A DNA stretch of 40,224 bases from CAYMEV01 sp964431655 [NCBI: uncultured bacterium] (GCA_964431655.1 CAYSKJ010000008.1:1-40224), one strand, 5' to 3'; positions 1-9,499 are shown, counted from the stretch's first letter. Numbers and translations are program-made. The notes: a model not told the origin generated them from the sequence alone.

Positions 1-1186
1 CAAAGCCGATTTCCTGCCCAAGAACATCAATAACATCATCCTTCAGAGTTAATTGCGTTGAAGGGTCTGGGTTTTCTGCGTATTTGGCAATCTTATCCCT
101 TGATTCAGCGGGCAGTGGGGAATCCTGGGTAATATAGCTGTAGATATCCATCGCGTTACATACCTGGTAACCACCTATAAGAAGGCTGTCCCTGGGTGTA
201 AAATCAAGGAATTCAAAATTTTGAGGCGGTATTTTGATCAGGGACAAAAGTTTTTTATCCCTTATATCATCATTCAGCAGGATAAAGCATTTCAGGTGAA
301 GGTCTTGAGTATTCCTGCTGAGGCTGAAAGAGATACTGTCAATAATAGATGTCATGTCCTTTATGAACTGATGGTCCAAAGGAATATCCTGTGCTGTCAG
401 GGCATGGGAATAGTCTTTTTTTAGTATATTTTGAAGGGAGTAGTAATACTCCAGGGGTGAATCGGGATATATCACGCCGTGCTTTTGATGCTTCTGGTAT
501 GATGTACTCTTTAATATGCTTCTGTCTGAAATATCTTTTGTCAGATTAATGATGTTTTTAGCATCCTGCTCGTTGGCTGTAAGTATTATTTTATTACCTG
601 TTCTGGAAGCATAGATATTATTGATACGGTTCATGCTTGAATCCAGGTTTAATTCAGAAAAGTCAAAGGTATATATGTCGTAATCAGAATCCTGGTAGCT
701 TCCGCGGGCTGTTAGTTCTGAGTGTTTTTTAAGGAAATCGGACAGTTTCTTGAAAAAACCTTCAAAGGCATCAGAGCTTGATTTTGAATAGGATATTATA
801 ATATATGGATTTGTTTTATTATTTTCATCAAGGGTTATTCCGAATAAGGCCTGCTGTTTAATGATTTCGATTATCATATCCTCATTGAAGAAAGAAAGGA
901 ATTCCAAAATTAATTTTGAACGGGTTTCATTGGCGGTTTCTTCTTTTAAGTGGTTTGTATAAAGAATTATAATTTCTTTGACAATATTCTTAAAGGTTTC
1001 CTCATCCTCCATCAGTTCTGTCTTATACTGGTAAAATTCGCTGAGTTTAACAAATGAGACTGTATTTTCAGGGATACAGGGATTAATATCAGTAATTAGT
1101 GCCTGTTTTCTGCATGATATAGAAAAGGTGATAGTGAATGCGAGAGCAATCAGAAATATTATGGTTATCTTTCCAGGCATGTTCAT
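1..1186 (-). CDS. Putative lipoprotein, DUF3352-like (3' end beyond window)
   Basis: This reading frame is open from an ATG at 1186 to the left edge (about 395 codons), so the C-terminus is missing. A strong Shine-Dalgarno (AAGGAG, 1191-1198 region) precedes the start. A second ATG lies two codons in. The N-terminus has a hydrophobic stretch ending in SISC, which resembles a lipobox, so a membrane-anchored periplasmic or outer-membrane lipoprotein is likely. The rest is soluble, alpha/beta-like and rich in Lys, Asp and Asn. The pattern of an early P-x-N-T-V-x-F-V-K-L segment, a later 'TPRDSLLIGGYQV' segment and 'DVLGQEIGF' near the edge resembles DUF3352-type proteins. That family link is from memory and weak. 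It is divergent from the HEAT-repeat gene to its right. No function is proposed. Confidence 0.8.
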   Translation of the reverse strand, partial: MNMPGKITIIFLIALAFTITFSISCRKQALITDINPCIPENTVSFVKLSEFYQYKTELMEDEETFKNIVKEIIILYTNHLKEETANETRSKLILEFLSFFNEDMIIEIIKQQALFGITLDENNKTNPYIIISYSKSSSDAFEGFFKKLSDFLKKHSELTARGSYQDSDYDIYTFDFSELNLDSSMNRINNIYASRTGNKIILTANEQDAKNIINLTKDISDRSILKSTSYQKHQKHGVIYPDSPLEYYYSLQNILKKDYSHALTAQDIPLDHQFIKDMTSIIDSISFSLSRNTQDLHLKCFILLNDDIRDKKLLSLIKIPPQNFEFLDFTPRDSLLIGGYQVCNAMDIYSYITQDSPLPAESRDKIAKYAENPDPSTQLTLKDDVIDVLGQEIGF

Positions 1187-1333
1187 AAGATTCTCCTTTT
1201 AATTCAGCTCATAAAAATTAGTCTATCCTAATAGAAACTACGATAAAAGCATATACAAGTTTTAAAAATTGTTTAATTACCTTTGCTTTTATGATAGTAT
1301 AAAGAATCATAGACTGTCTTAAGGAGTCTTGAG

Positions 1334-3640
1334 TTGGAAAAATCTATCAGTATCTTGAAGGACCTTAACTCCTGCATTACTACCCTCAGGCTGTATCCTG
1401 CCGAAAATAAGCTGGTATCTAAAAATCTTGATATGCTGATGAATGGCTTTGAACAATTTTTTCAGAATGAGGAAAGTGATGGTTCTTTTACTGTCTCACT
1501 GGCTGAAGGCAGGTTAATATTGAATGGTAAAGCAGTTCAGGATAAGTACCGTACAAACCCTATAATTCTTTCGATCCTGTCCCTTTTTGAGCTTCTTGAC
1601 CTGAAATCTCTCAGCATATTTAAGGGAGTCAGCAAGAGCGAAATGGTATCGTTTTTCGGGATTATTAATGAGCTAAAATCAAAAACAGTTTACGGAGTAT
1701 ACTCACTACAGGATATAATGACCAAACGCGGGATAACAAAAATAAAGGCAGATGAAGCTGTATATATTGCCATAGGTAAAGAGGACAGGGAAGCCCTTGA
1801 GGATGCGGAACTGGACATTTCCCGGCTGGTAAGGGAAAAGCTCCTGGGTGGAAGTGAGAGTCCAGCCGATAGCGATGATGTCCAGGTGGACAGGTTTTAC
1901 GGTGATCCGGATAAAGTCAGCAAAACCCTTAGCAGTATCATTTCCCGCGACAGCCGTATTTCCCTGTCACAGAAAAACAGGAATATGACATCTGCCCTAA
2001 ACCGGCTTGCAAACCTTATCCCGGAGGACAGGGAGGAGTATCTGGTAGGTCTTTTTTCCATCCTTAAGGATATAGGGCCCGGTCTCAGCACCAGTTTCCT
2101 TATGACAAGGGTCGCCACTCAGAAAAAGCCCAAAATTGATGCGGATAAACTTATACTTTACCTTGATGACAATACCTTAAGGGCTTATGCGCGGGAAGTG
2201 GAGAAACTACATCCTCATTTCATCATGCAGACAGAAAAACTGCCTGTGGAAAAAAAACAGCTGTACAGGCAGAGAGTAAGACATTTTTATGATCAGCTGG
2301 AGGCCTATATCAGCAGCCTCGGACCTGTCCTGGATGGTGCCTCGGAAGAAATGCAGGATGATAACAAAGGACTGGAAGAAATGATAATCAATGATTTAAG
2401 CGCTAATCTGCCAAAAATCCGGAATTATCCCAAGGTTTTAAGCCTGGGAAAGCTGTTCCGCGTTCTTGAAGACAGTGAATACCCCGGGCTTCTTGATGAA
2501 ATAAAAAGAAGTCTCTATAGTGATAAGGTGCCTCGGGATGATTTTTTAAAATATTATACTGATGAGATGTTCAAAATATTTCAGGATTCCTCGACTGACC
2601 AGGATACAGCTTTGAAAATCGTCCGCAGTACATTGAAGCAGGCTGAAAGGGAAACAGAACTTAATATATGGTATTCCAGCCTGATAACATTGCTGGAGAA
2701 CAGTATCCCTCTTTTCCTGGAACGCGGCTACCATGATATAATAAGCATTATACTGCTGTCACTGAAGAAACAAACGGCAAATGAAGGTGGGGCAAGGGAA
2801 AAGGAGCAGACATATTTTGCCTATTGCATTTTCAACAGGATAGACAAACAGGAATATTACAAAGCCCTTACAACTCTGTTCCTTGAAGGAAAGACCGACG
2901 AAAGCAGTGCCAGCATCATTTTCATGACGGAATATCCCCATTCCTTCACTCTGCCCATTTTAAACAGGCTTAAAGAATCATCTGATATTAAGGTTAGAAA
3001 GCGTGCGGTGAATTTCCTTTCAAAAGCCGGCGAGAGCGTGATTGACCCTGTCATAAAGGAGCTGGATAAAAATCAGCCCTGGTTTGTCTATCGCAACCTG
3101 CTGGCAATCCTGGGCGAAATTGGTTTTCCATCAACAGTTTTTATAGTAAAAAAATTCCTTCTATACAAGGACAGGAAAGTATCCAAGGAAGCAGTAAGGG
3201 CTCTCTTGAAAATAGGCTCCCAATCAGCTGTAAAGGTCATGGCTGAGAATTTTCAGGAACTGGATGACAGGGCAAAGCTTAATATTTTAAAGGCCCTCAG
3301 CCCTGAACAGCTTCCCTTTCTGCAGGAAACTTTGAAAAATTATCTGGAAGGGAATGATCTGGTATCAGGCAATAATAAAGACCTTGCAGAGTCAGTATTT
3401 TCATCCCTTCAGAAGATTTCTGAGAAGACAGGCATTGATGTCCTGTCAGATGTTCTCTGGGGCAGGCTTCAGCATCTGCTGGAATTCCAGGATAAAGAGT
3501 CTCTTTTATACATTATACTGAATTTGCTTTCAAAAAACAATGAACCATCGGCCAGAACCCTTATTGAGAGGATGGCTCAGGATGACAGGGCTTTCATAAA
3601 AAAGCCTGCTCAGGCGTATTTGAAAGAAAAAAAAGGGTAA
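1334..3640 (+). CDS. HEAT-repeat protein
   Basis: A 768-residue protein starting at TTG 1334, with AAGGAG at 1321-1326 fixing the start. There is no signal peptide or membrane segment, so it is probably cytoplasmic. The N-terminal ~150 residues (ISILKDLNSCITTLRLYPAE..., then a strand-rich 'GRLILNGKAV' segment) resemble the module often found before HEAT domains or HD-GYP domains in spirochaetes and deltaproteobacteria. The C-terminal ~230 residues contain recognisable HEAT-type helix pairs, for example 'SDIKVRKRAVNFLSKAG' and 'DRKVSKEAVRALLKIGSQ'. The middle is helical and unassigned. HEAT arrays are protein-binding scaffolds; the partner is unknown. It converges on the ATP-grasp gene, with only four bases between the stop codons. 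Confidence 0.85.
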   Translation: MEKSISILKDLNSCITTLRLYPAENKLVSKNLDMLMNGFEQFFQNEESDGSFTVSLAEGRLILNGKAVQDKYRTNPIILSILSLFELLDLKSLSIFKGVSKSEMVSFFGIINELKSKTVYGVYSLQDIMTKRGITKIKADEAVYIAIGKEDREALEDAELDISRLVREKLLGGSESPADSDDVQVDRFYGDPDKVSKTLSSIISRDSRISLSQKNRNMTSALNRLANLIPEDREEYLVGLFSILKDIGPGLSTSFLMTRVATQKKPKIDADKLILYLDDNTLRAYAREVEKLHPHFIMQTEKLPVEKKQLYRQRVRHFYDQLEAYISSLGPVLDGASEEMQDDNKGLEEMIINDLSANLPKIRNYPKVLSLGKLFRVLEDSEYPGLLDEIKRSLYSDKVPRDDFLKYYTDEMFKIFQDSSTDQDTALKIVRSTLKQAERETELNIWYSSLITLLENSIPLFLERGYHDIISIILLSLKKQTANEGGAREKEQTYFAYCIFNRIDKQEYYKALTTLFLEGKTDESSASIIFMTEYPHSFTLPILNRLKESSDIKVRKRAVNFLSKAGESVIDPVIKELDKNQPWFVYRNLLAILGEIGFPSTVFIVKKFLLYKDRKVSKEAVRALLKIGSQSAVKVMAENFQELDDRAKLNILKALSPEQLPFLQETLKNYLEGNDLVSGNNKDLAESVFSSLQKISEKTGIDVLSDVLWGRLQHLLEFQDKESLLYIILNLLSKNNEPSARTLIERMAQDDRAFIKKPAQAYLKEKKG

Positions 3641-3663
3641 GAAATTAGCCGGCAGGCTTTCTT
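3639..3663. terminator. Possible bidirectional terminator between convergent genes
   Basis: An inverted repeat (AAGAAA, bulge, AGCC, loop GGCA, GGCT, TTTCTT) spans the two convergent stop codons. It has pyrimidine-rich or T-rich ends on both strands. The stem is short and bulged, so the call is tentative, but the position between tail-to-tail genes fits. Confidence 0.4.
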
Positions 3664-4586
3664 CCGGATTTAATAATGCGCTGTATCATCAGTTCTACTA
3701 TATGCTTTCCTACATCAATTCCGGGGCATGCCAGCTCGAAACCCCTGTACTGAGGATTTCGGTTAGCCTCGATTATGTAAATCCTGCTGTTTTTATCAAG
3801 CAGTATATCTATTCCAAGAATATCATAGGGACTTTTTGCACCGATATTCAAAGAAATATTCCGTATGATTTCCTCGTATTCTTTGTCTGCTCTGATAAAT
3901 TGAGCACCCTGGGCAAAGTTTCCAAGTCCTTCCGGGTTGGGTATCTTCTTTACAATGCCGAGACATTTATCACCCACCAGGATGCTCCTGAATTCCCGGG
4001 TATTCTCAATATATTCCTGGAGCATAAGGGGCTCGGAAAAATCATAGTTTTCAATGAAATCCTTAATTTCTGCCCTGGTTCGGATAACCTTTACTCCCAC
4101 GCCCCTTGTGCCTTGAATTGGCTTTCTTATCATGGGCCGGTCAAAAGCCCCTGTTTTATAGTGACTGCAGGCGCTTTCCCTGCTGTACATTAGAAAGGTA
4201 CCGGGGACATAATCCCTCAGCTCGCAATACCTTCGCAAAAGAGCCCCGAACTTGGTCATGTACTGGCCTGAAAATGCCTGTCTCCTGTCAATGGTGGGAA
4301 TATTCTGGTACCAGAGGCAGTTTGTGAGAAGGGAAGTTGGTATCCTGGCTCCATGGGTACCCCTGATGATTAAACCGTCAATATCAAGCTCTTTGCTGTC
4401 ATAGAGGACTCTTGTCGTATTGCTGGATACATGGAAGGAAAACTTTGCAGGTACCATTACTCTGTGCTTGTGCCCCATATCGGCCAGGGCATTTGTCAGG
4501 CTTTTATGGGTATAGGTATCGCTTTCTTTATCTGTTCTGAAATATGTGCTGTAAAGTCCTATTTTATAAGAGGGCATTCCCATCAC
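3645..4586 (-). CDS. ATP-grasp (RimK-like) ligase
   Basis: A 313-residue protein with a RimK/glutathione-synthetase-type ATP-grasp fold. The glycine-rich nucleotide loop 'RKPIQGTRGVGVKVI' is near residue 152. It is followed by 'LQEYIENTREFRSILVG', and by 'LGIDILLDKNSRIYIIEANR', which carries the Asp, Glu and Asn that bind Mg-ATP in this family. Such enzymes join a carboxylate to an amine through an acyl-phosphate; the substrate cannot be read from sequence. The start overlaps the end of the upstream ABC ATPase gene by 23 bases (Met also at codons 2 and 4), so it is the last gene of the Wzm–Wzt operon. An inferred role is modifying the exported polymer or its carrier, but it could equally be an unrelated amino-acid ligase. 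Confidence 0.85.
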   Translation of the reverse strand: MMGMPSYKIGLYSTYFRTDKESDTYTHKSLTNALADMGHKHRVMVPAKFSFHVSSNTTRVLYDSKELDIDGLIIRGTHGARIPTSLLTNCLWYQNIPTIDRRQAFSGQYMTKFGALLRRYCELRDYVPGTFLMYSRESACSHYKTGAFDRPMIRKPIQGTRGVGVKVIRTRAEIKDFIENYDFSEPLMLQEYIENTREFRSILVGDKCLGIVKKIPNPEGLGNFAQGAQFIRADKEYEEIIRNISLNIGAKSPYDILGIDILLDKNSRIYIIEANRNPQYRGFELACPGIDVGKHIVELMIQRIIKSGRKPAG

Positions 4587-5925
4587 TGATTATTTTCCAT
4601 GAGTGATTGAGCCGGCAGATGCCCAAATCCTGGATATCCGAGTACACCTTGAACCGGTAGAGCCTGTAGTGGTAGTCATAGGGGAATCCTTCTTCCGTGT
4701 GGATGGCGACATCCAGAAAGTAGATATTGGCAAGAAGATCAAGCGGACTGATGGGCATGTCAATATAACCGGAGCCGCTAATATCTTTAATCTCGATTTT
4801 GTCCAGCATAGTGTTGGTTGCAAAAATGCAAAGGTCATCAATCCTGTAGATCCCGATGCCTATTACGGGCTTATCGATGGCTTTTTCGGTCTTGTAGTGC
4901 ATTCTTATTGTGATGTCCTCACCGGTTTTTATAACCCATCGGGTACGTCCTTCACGGTCAAGGATCTCAACATTTGTGATTTCAGCCTCCCTGGATCCCC
5001 ATCTTTTCCTGACAAAGGGATTCGTGGAATCAGGATGGGAGATAACCTCAACCAGGTATTTTTTATCTGTATCCTTGTGGGATTCTTCATATACTTTCAG
5101 CGCCTTGTGGTTGTCAAGCTCCTTACTGCTTTTCTTCTGCACGGCAGTAATCCTTTCCTCTTCCTCTTCAGCCATTTTAAGCATATATTCTTCAATTATT
5201 TCCCTCGGTTTTCCTGCATTAATAAGCTTTCCCCTGTCCAGCCACATTACCTCGTCGCATAGCATTTCTACAGTCTGCAGGCCATGGGAAACAAAGATAA
5301 TGGTTTTTCCCAGCTGTTTCAACTGCTTTATACGTTCCAGGCACTTGCTGGTAAAAGAGCTGTCGCCCACGGCAAGAACTTCGTCAATCAGAAGTATATC
5401 GGGATTAACATTGATTGCAACGCTGAAGGCAAGCCTCATATACATCCCAGAGCTGTAGGTCTTTACAGGGGCATCAATAAAATCCTCCAGCTCGCTGAAT
5501 TCAACAATCTCATCAAATTTCTCTGTAAGCTCCTTCTTGGAAAGCCCCAGCATTATACCATTTATAAAGATGTTTTCCCTGCCTGATATCTCCGGGTGAA
5601 ATCCAGCTCCGAGCTCAAGGAGAGCTGTAACCTTGCCGCTGGTTCTTACAAAGCCTTCTGCGGGCTTAGTAATTCCTGCTATTATCTTTAACAGTGTGCT
5701 CTTACCGCTCCCGTTCCTGCCGATTATTCCGAGGGTAATACCCTTTTTTACCTTATAGTCAATACCATGAAGAGCGTGAAATACCTTTGAATTGTTGTCC
5801 ATAAGGGTATTGAAAAGTTCTCCCCTTAAAAGAGCGCTTTTAATTGTGAGGAATTTCTTTGCCCTGTCCCATTTTCTGTAAATTTTGGTGACATTATTTA
5901 TTACTACCGGGTAAGTATCTTTCAT
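4564..5925 (-). CDS. ABC exporter ATPase, Wzt type with C-terminal carbohydrate-binding domain
   Basis: A 453-residue ATP-binding subunit of an ABC polysaccharide exporter (Wzt/TagH group). Walker A is GRNGSGKST (69-77), the signature is YSSGMYMRL (157-165), Walker B is ILLIDE (177-182) and the switch His is H214. Typical TagH/Wzt ATPases are about 250 residues; the extra part from about 290 to 450 matches in size and position the Wzt C-terminal beta-sandwich that reads the end of the O-antigen chain. This suggests a chain-terminator-recognising exporter. It begins two bases after the permease stop, with GAGG inside the permease's last codons as ribosome site. It acts at the inner membrane with the permease to flip lipid-linked glycan. 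Confidence 0.93.
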   Translation of the reverse strand: MKDTYPVVINNVTKIYRKWDRAKKFLTIKSALLRGELFNTLMDNNSKVFHALHGIDYKVKKGITLGIIGRNGSGKSTLLKIIAGITKPAEGFVRTSGKVTALLELGAGFHPEISGRENIFINGIMLGLSKKELTEKFDEIVEFSELEDFIDAPVKTYSSGMYMRLAFSVAINVNPDILLIDEVLAVGDSSFTSKCLERIKQLKQLGKTIIFVSHGLQTVEMLCDEVMWLDRGKLINAGKPREIIEEYMLKMAEEEEERITAVQKKSSKELDNHKALKVYEESHKDTDKKYLVEVISHPDSTNPFVRKRWGSREAEITNVEILDREGRTRWVIKTGEDITIRMHYKTEKAIDKPVIGIGIYRIDDLCIFATNTMLDKIEIKDISGSGYIDMPISPLDLLANIYFLDVAIHTEEGFPYDYHYRLYRFKVYSDIQDLGICRLNHSWKIISDGNALL

Positions 5926-5927
5926 TG

Positions 5928-6761
5928 CTATACAACCTCTGAAAAGGAATCGCGCATCCTGTCAAAAATCCAGTACCCGACGTAAAAAACAAGAACACTG
6001 GCAGCGGCTATCCTGCACATTGCCACCGGATCAGGCATTCTTCCGTAGAAAAAGATGCTTTGATAGGCGGTGCTGATGTGAGCAATAGGATTGAATTTAT
6101 ACTGAAGCTGGAAAAGTATGTTAGTATTCTCCAGGAGTATCTCCTTTGGGTAGATGATAGGAGTCAGGAAAAACCAGAAAGTAAGGAAATTTCCGATAAG
6201 CTGCTGAATATCCCTGAAATGTACATTAAGGGAGGAAAGGGCGAGGCTGATACCTGTCATAAACAGCAGATGGATAATAATGATTACGGGAAGAAAGAAT
6301 AAATGCGGGGATACAGGGTTGTAAAGCGGGTTTTCAGGTTTACTGAGAGCATAATAGTAAATATTGAAAGGTATCAGCATTACCAGGCTGAAAAGAAAAT
6401 TGATAAGGTTTGAAAGTATCTTTACTATAGGCAGTATTTCAGTAGGGAAGATAACCTTTTTTACAAGGTTGCCCCCTTCAAAAAGGGATCCGGTGGCCTC
6501 AAGAAGGGAACTGGTAAACCATATCCAGGGCAGAAGGCCGCTGAAGAGAAATACGGCATAGGGCTGAATATGGGGAGAGCTTTGCCTTAAGAATACTGAA
6601 AACACCAGTGAATATATGACCATGAGTATGAAAGGGTTTAAAAAGCTCCAGAAGAAACCCAGCAGAGAACCGCGGTACCTGGCTTTTAATTCCCTCTGAA
6701 CCAGGATAAGTATCAGGTTTCTGTGATGGTAAAGATTTTTCAGATTACCAACTATTTTCAT
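5928..6761 (-). CDS. ABC-2 type polysaccharide exporter permease, Wzm type
   Basis: A 277-residue membrane protein with about six hydrophobic segments. The conserved N-terminal cytoplasmic feature 'LVQRELKARYRGSLLGFFWSF' region (residues 20-40) is diagnostic for the Wzm/TagG/RfbD family of ABC-2 permeases. It is the first gene of a three-gene leftward operon (permease, ATPase, ATP-grasp) and would form the channel that moves undecaprenyl-linked glycan to the periplasmic face. No glycosyltransferases lie beside it in this window, so the glycan cannot be inferred. A good promoter-like sequence lies just upstream at 6794-6819. Confidence 0.92.
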   Translation of the reverse strand: MKIVGNLKNLYHHRNLILILVQRELKARYRGSLLGFFWSFLNPFILMVIYSLVFSVFLRQSSPHIQPYAVFLFSGLLPWIWFTSSLLEATGSLFEGGNLVKKVIFPTEILPIVKILSNLINFLFSLVMLIPFNIYYYALSKPENPLYNPVSPHLFFLPVIIIIHLLFMTGISLALSSLNVHFRDIQQLIGNFLTFWFFLTPIIYPKEILLENTNILFQLQYKFNPIAHISTAYQSIFFYGRMPDPVAMCRIAAASVLVFYVGYWIFDRMRDSFSEVV

Positions 6762-6793
6762 TCATGTTTCCTTGCCAGTGATTTTGAAATACA

Positions 6794-6819
6794 ATTATAG
6801 AATTAAATAATATTGTCAA
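6794..6819 (-). promoter_or_regulatory. Candidate promoter of the Wzm–Wzt–ATP-grasp operon
   Basis: On the minus strand a perfect TTGACA (6814-6819) is followed by a perfect TATAAT (6794-6799), 33 bases upstream of the permease start. The spacer is 14 bases, shorter than the usual 16-18, so strength is uncertain. It lies directly after the stop of the preceding leftward gene. Confidence 0.4.
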
Positions 6820-7458
6820 TTAATATTGCCTGGTTTTTTTTGGAAGGAATGACAGGACTATCAGAAAAAGACCCATCAGGCAAAATATGAAAAAGAAAGG
6901 AAACTTGCCTTTCAAATGCTGGTTATAGCCCATTATAAATCCCGCCATCATGAGAAGCATCCCGAAGGAAGAATATGCAAAGACCTCGAGCCTGCTTTTA
7001 TACTGCTTCCGGTTCATCCTTTTGTCTAAAGTCATAAGACTGAGCCTGGCAATGGACAGCCTGAGTTCCGAATCCTCTGGCAATTCCCTGTCCTTTTTCA
7101 GGGATTTACCCTTAGTTATCCACTCAGACACCTGGTTTGCCAGTATTCCATGATTTGCATGCCTTTCCAGGTAAAGGAGAAAATCCTTGAAATTCCTCAT
7201 GCTCGAATAATCAATAATCTCAAGAAAATCAGCATAGTTGATGGATATATCAGTATTGAAGGAGATATCCCTGTCGGGGAAAGCCATAAGGCATCTTATG
7301 TTCTCCTTGTTTTCGGAGGATACAACAATATCCAGGCTCTTTATGTCAGAGAAGGGGTAGATATAAACCTCACCCGAATCCCTGTCCTGAAAATGCATTA
7401 GGCCTTCAGAAATAAAAATCTTGTTAATGTTTGGCATAATCAATATAATGGGGAACAT
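6820..7458 (-). CDS. Uncharacterised membrane protein with two C-terminal TM segments
   Basis: A 212-residue protein I do not recognise. Residues 1-160 look soluble, with a strand-rich start and a charged helical part ('GKSLKKDRELPEDSELRLSI'). Residues about 160-205 form two hydrophobic helices in a hairpin (FGMLLMMAGFIMGY and FFFIFCLMGLFLIVLSF) followed by a basic tail, PKKTRQY. The soluble part therefore probably stays in the cytoplasm. The start is uncertain: ATG 7458 has no clear ribosome site, and ATG 7437 (MPNINKIF) is an alternative. The gene diverges from the TPR gene with at most 37-58 bases between them, so both promoters must be packed there. Confidence 0.7.
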   Translation of the reverse strand: MFPIILIMPNINKIFISEGLMHFQDRDSGEVYIYPFSDIKSLDIVVSSENKENIRCLMAFPDRDISFNTDISINYADFLEIIDYSSMRNFKDFLLYLERHANHGILANQVSEWITKGKSLKKDRELPEDSELRLSIARLSLMTLDKRMNRKQYKSRLEVFAYSSFGMLLMMAGFIMGYNQHLKGKFPFFFIFCLMGLFLIVLSFLPKKTRQY

Positions 7459-7495
7459 ATTATTCTATCTTATAGTTATAATCAAATAAAAACAG

Positions 7496-9499
7496 ATGCA
7501 AATCAGCAGGGCTATTTTATTTTTTGCGGTAATACTTTCCGGGGCATCTTTCCTGTTCTGCCAGGGCGAGGGAGGATTCAGAAAGGACAGCATTATCCTT
7601 GAGAAATTTATCTGCTCCATGGAGTATGCCCGGGAGGGCAGATACAATGATAGTATTGCTCAGCTTGAAGCCATAATGGATATCAGGGATGATCTGTTTG
7701 TCCCCTATATTCACCTTTTCAGGCTTTATAAGGACAATGAACGCTCCCTTTCGGTAACCGAGGATTTCTTGGCAAAATACCCAGATAATACTCAGGCTCT
7801 CGAAATCTATGCAGAATTGCTGACAGCCGGCGACCGTTATGATGAGGCTATTGAAACCTATAAAAAATTACTGGAAATTTCAGGAGATGAACCCTCCTAC
7901 TATGCCATAATCGGCAGGCTGTTATTTTTCCACGGGGAAAAGCAGGAAGCAAGGAAATACCTCCTGCATTATATAAACGGGCTGCCATCCGCAGGCCATC
8001 AGGACGAGCTTATATACTACCTTGCAGGTAATCTGTTTGAACTGGAGAGGGAATACTCATTGGCTGCCCATTACTATATGGAATCAATAAAACGTCAGCC
8101 CTATTACAGCTATTCGCTGAAATCCCTGGAAGGCCTGTCAAGAAATCACAGGCTTAATAATGATTTGTCATCTTTTTACAGAAAAATGATAGAGATGGGA
8201 CAAAACCGGGATTATTTCGTTGAAGCCTTTATTTCCAATGTTTTAGGCAGGAGGGAGAAAGAATGCCTGCCTTACCTTCTGGAGCTTTTATCCGGCATCA
8301 GCGAGGATAAAAGGGATGCTCACTATTCCAGGCGGTTGAACTATGCCCGGTACCTGAGCGGGGAGTACGATTCAGTTATTAAAGACCTGGAAGGTACCAT
8401 AAGCAGGACAGAACCTGATAATAACCTTCTTATGCTTTTGTATAATTCCTTCACTCAAAAGGGTGAATTTGCCAATGCCAGGGGTCTCCTGGAAGAATTC
8501 AGGGATATATTCCCTGAAAAGGACTACCTCGGTCTGCTCTATGAACTGCTGGTCCTTGAAGATAGAAAAGCCGATGCCCTTGGAGTGTTAAAGAAACTTT
8601 ATGATGAAAACCCGGGATCTGATGAAATCTTTATTGAATATGGCAGGGCGGTTTTTTTTCTGGATTCAGAGGAAAAAGCCCTTCATATGCTGAAAAACAG
8701 CCTGGAGAACAAACATGCTGGCAATGCCGCCATACGGCTGCTTTATACAGAACTTCTCATGCAAAATGGCAAGGAAGACCAGGCCCTGGAGGAGTGTGAA
8801 AAAATCATACTTGAAGACAGAGGCAACCGGCAGGCATATATGCAGGCTTTAAGGATAATTTCCAGGGTTCGGGAATTCCGGGATAAAATATATATTGCGG
8901 AACTTTTCCTTGAAAATTTTTATGAACCGGAAGATTACCTGATAGCCGCTGATTTTCTTTTAACCACAGATAATTTACAGTCAGCAGAAAACCTTTACAA
9001 AAGAGCCCTTGCGATATACCCGGAAAACCAGGATATTCTTTTTTCCTTCAGCGGGTATTTTTTCAGGGCAGACGACATTGAAGGCAGTATAGAGATACTT
9101 GAAGGACTCTACCAAGCCAGGCCTTATTCTCCAAATATCTGCAACAGCCTTGCCTACAGCTATATCCTTGAAGGCATAAACCTTGAAAAAGCCTCTGGCA
9201 TGCTTCAGTATGCACTGAAAATTGAACCCCTTAATCCAGCCTTTATAGATTCCATGGGATGGTATTATTATATCCGGGGTGACTACCCCAGGGCTCTGGA
9301 ATATATTGAAAAGGCCTGGAAATTAACGGGGAATGACCCGGAGATACTTGAGCATCTCGGCCTTGTGTATATGAAGACCGGGAAAGAGGAAAAGGCATCT
9401 GAATTCTTTAAGAGAGCGGCGGACCTGTACCCTTCGGTCCGGGATTCAAAAAGGGTTGAAGCATATATGGGCGATCCGGATAAACCAGAAGCAGAATGA
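7496..9499 (+). CDS. Exported TPR-repeat protein
   Basis: A 667-residue protein with an N-terminal signal-like segment (hydrophobic ILFFAVILSGASFLFC) followed by tandem tetratricopeptide repeats through to the C-terminus. Clear TPR units include 'YDEAIETYKKLLEISGDEP' near residue 120 and, at the C-terminus, 'YPRALEYIEKAWKLTGNDP' and 'EEKASEFFKRAADLYP'. A periplasmic or envelope location is inferred. It overlaps the LolB-like gene by ATGA and heads the block leading to ispE. In Pseudomonas a TPR protein likewise precedes lolB and ispE, so this is probably its positional counterpart. No ribosome site precedes ATG 7496, but a TATAAT (7477-7482) sits about 13 bases upstream, which would give a very short leader. 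Confidence 0.88.
   Translation: MQISRAILFFAVILSGASFLFCQGEGGFRKDSIILEKFICSMEYAREGRYNDSIAQLEAIMDIRDDLFVPYIHLFRLYKDNERSLSVTEDFLAKYPDNTQALEIYAELLTAGDRYDEAIETYKKLLEISGDEPSYYAIIGRLLFFHGEKQEARKYLLHYINGLPSAGHQDELIYYLAGNLFELEREYSLAAHYYMESIKRQPYYSYSLKSLEGLSRNHRLNNDLSSFYRKMIEMGQNRDYFVEAFISNVLGRREKECLPYLLELLSGISEDKRDAHYSRRLNYARYLSGEYDSVIKDLEGTISRTEPDNNLLMLLYNSFTQKGEFANARGLLEEFRDIFPEKDYLGLLYELLVLEDRKADALGVLKKLYDENPGSDEIFIEYGRAVFFLDSEEKALHMLKNSLENKHAGNAAIRLLYTELLMQNGKEDQALEECEKIILEDRGNRQAYMQALRIISRVREFRDKIYIAELFLENFYEPEDYLIAADFLLTTDNLQSAENLYKRALAIYPENQDILFSFSGYFFRADDIEGSIEILEGLYQARPYSPNICNSLAYSYILEGINLEKASGMLQYALKIEPLNPAFIDSMGWYYYIRGDYPRALEYIEKAWKLTGNDPEILEHLGLVYMKTGKEEKASEFFKRAADLYPSVRDSKRVEAYMGDPDKPEAE

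Noticed and set aside
3702-5586. Several rightward frames of 100-220 codons in the ABC exporter region
   Set aside because: All are antisense to the exporter ATPase and the ATP-grasp gene, whose motifs are unmistakable, so these are shadows.
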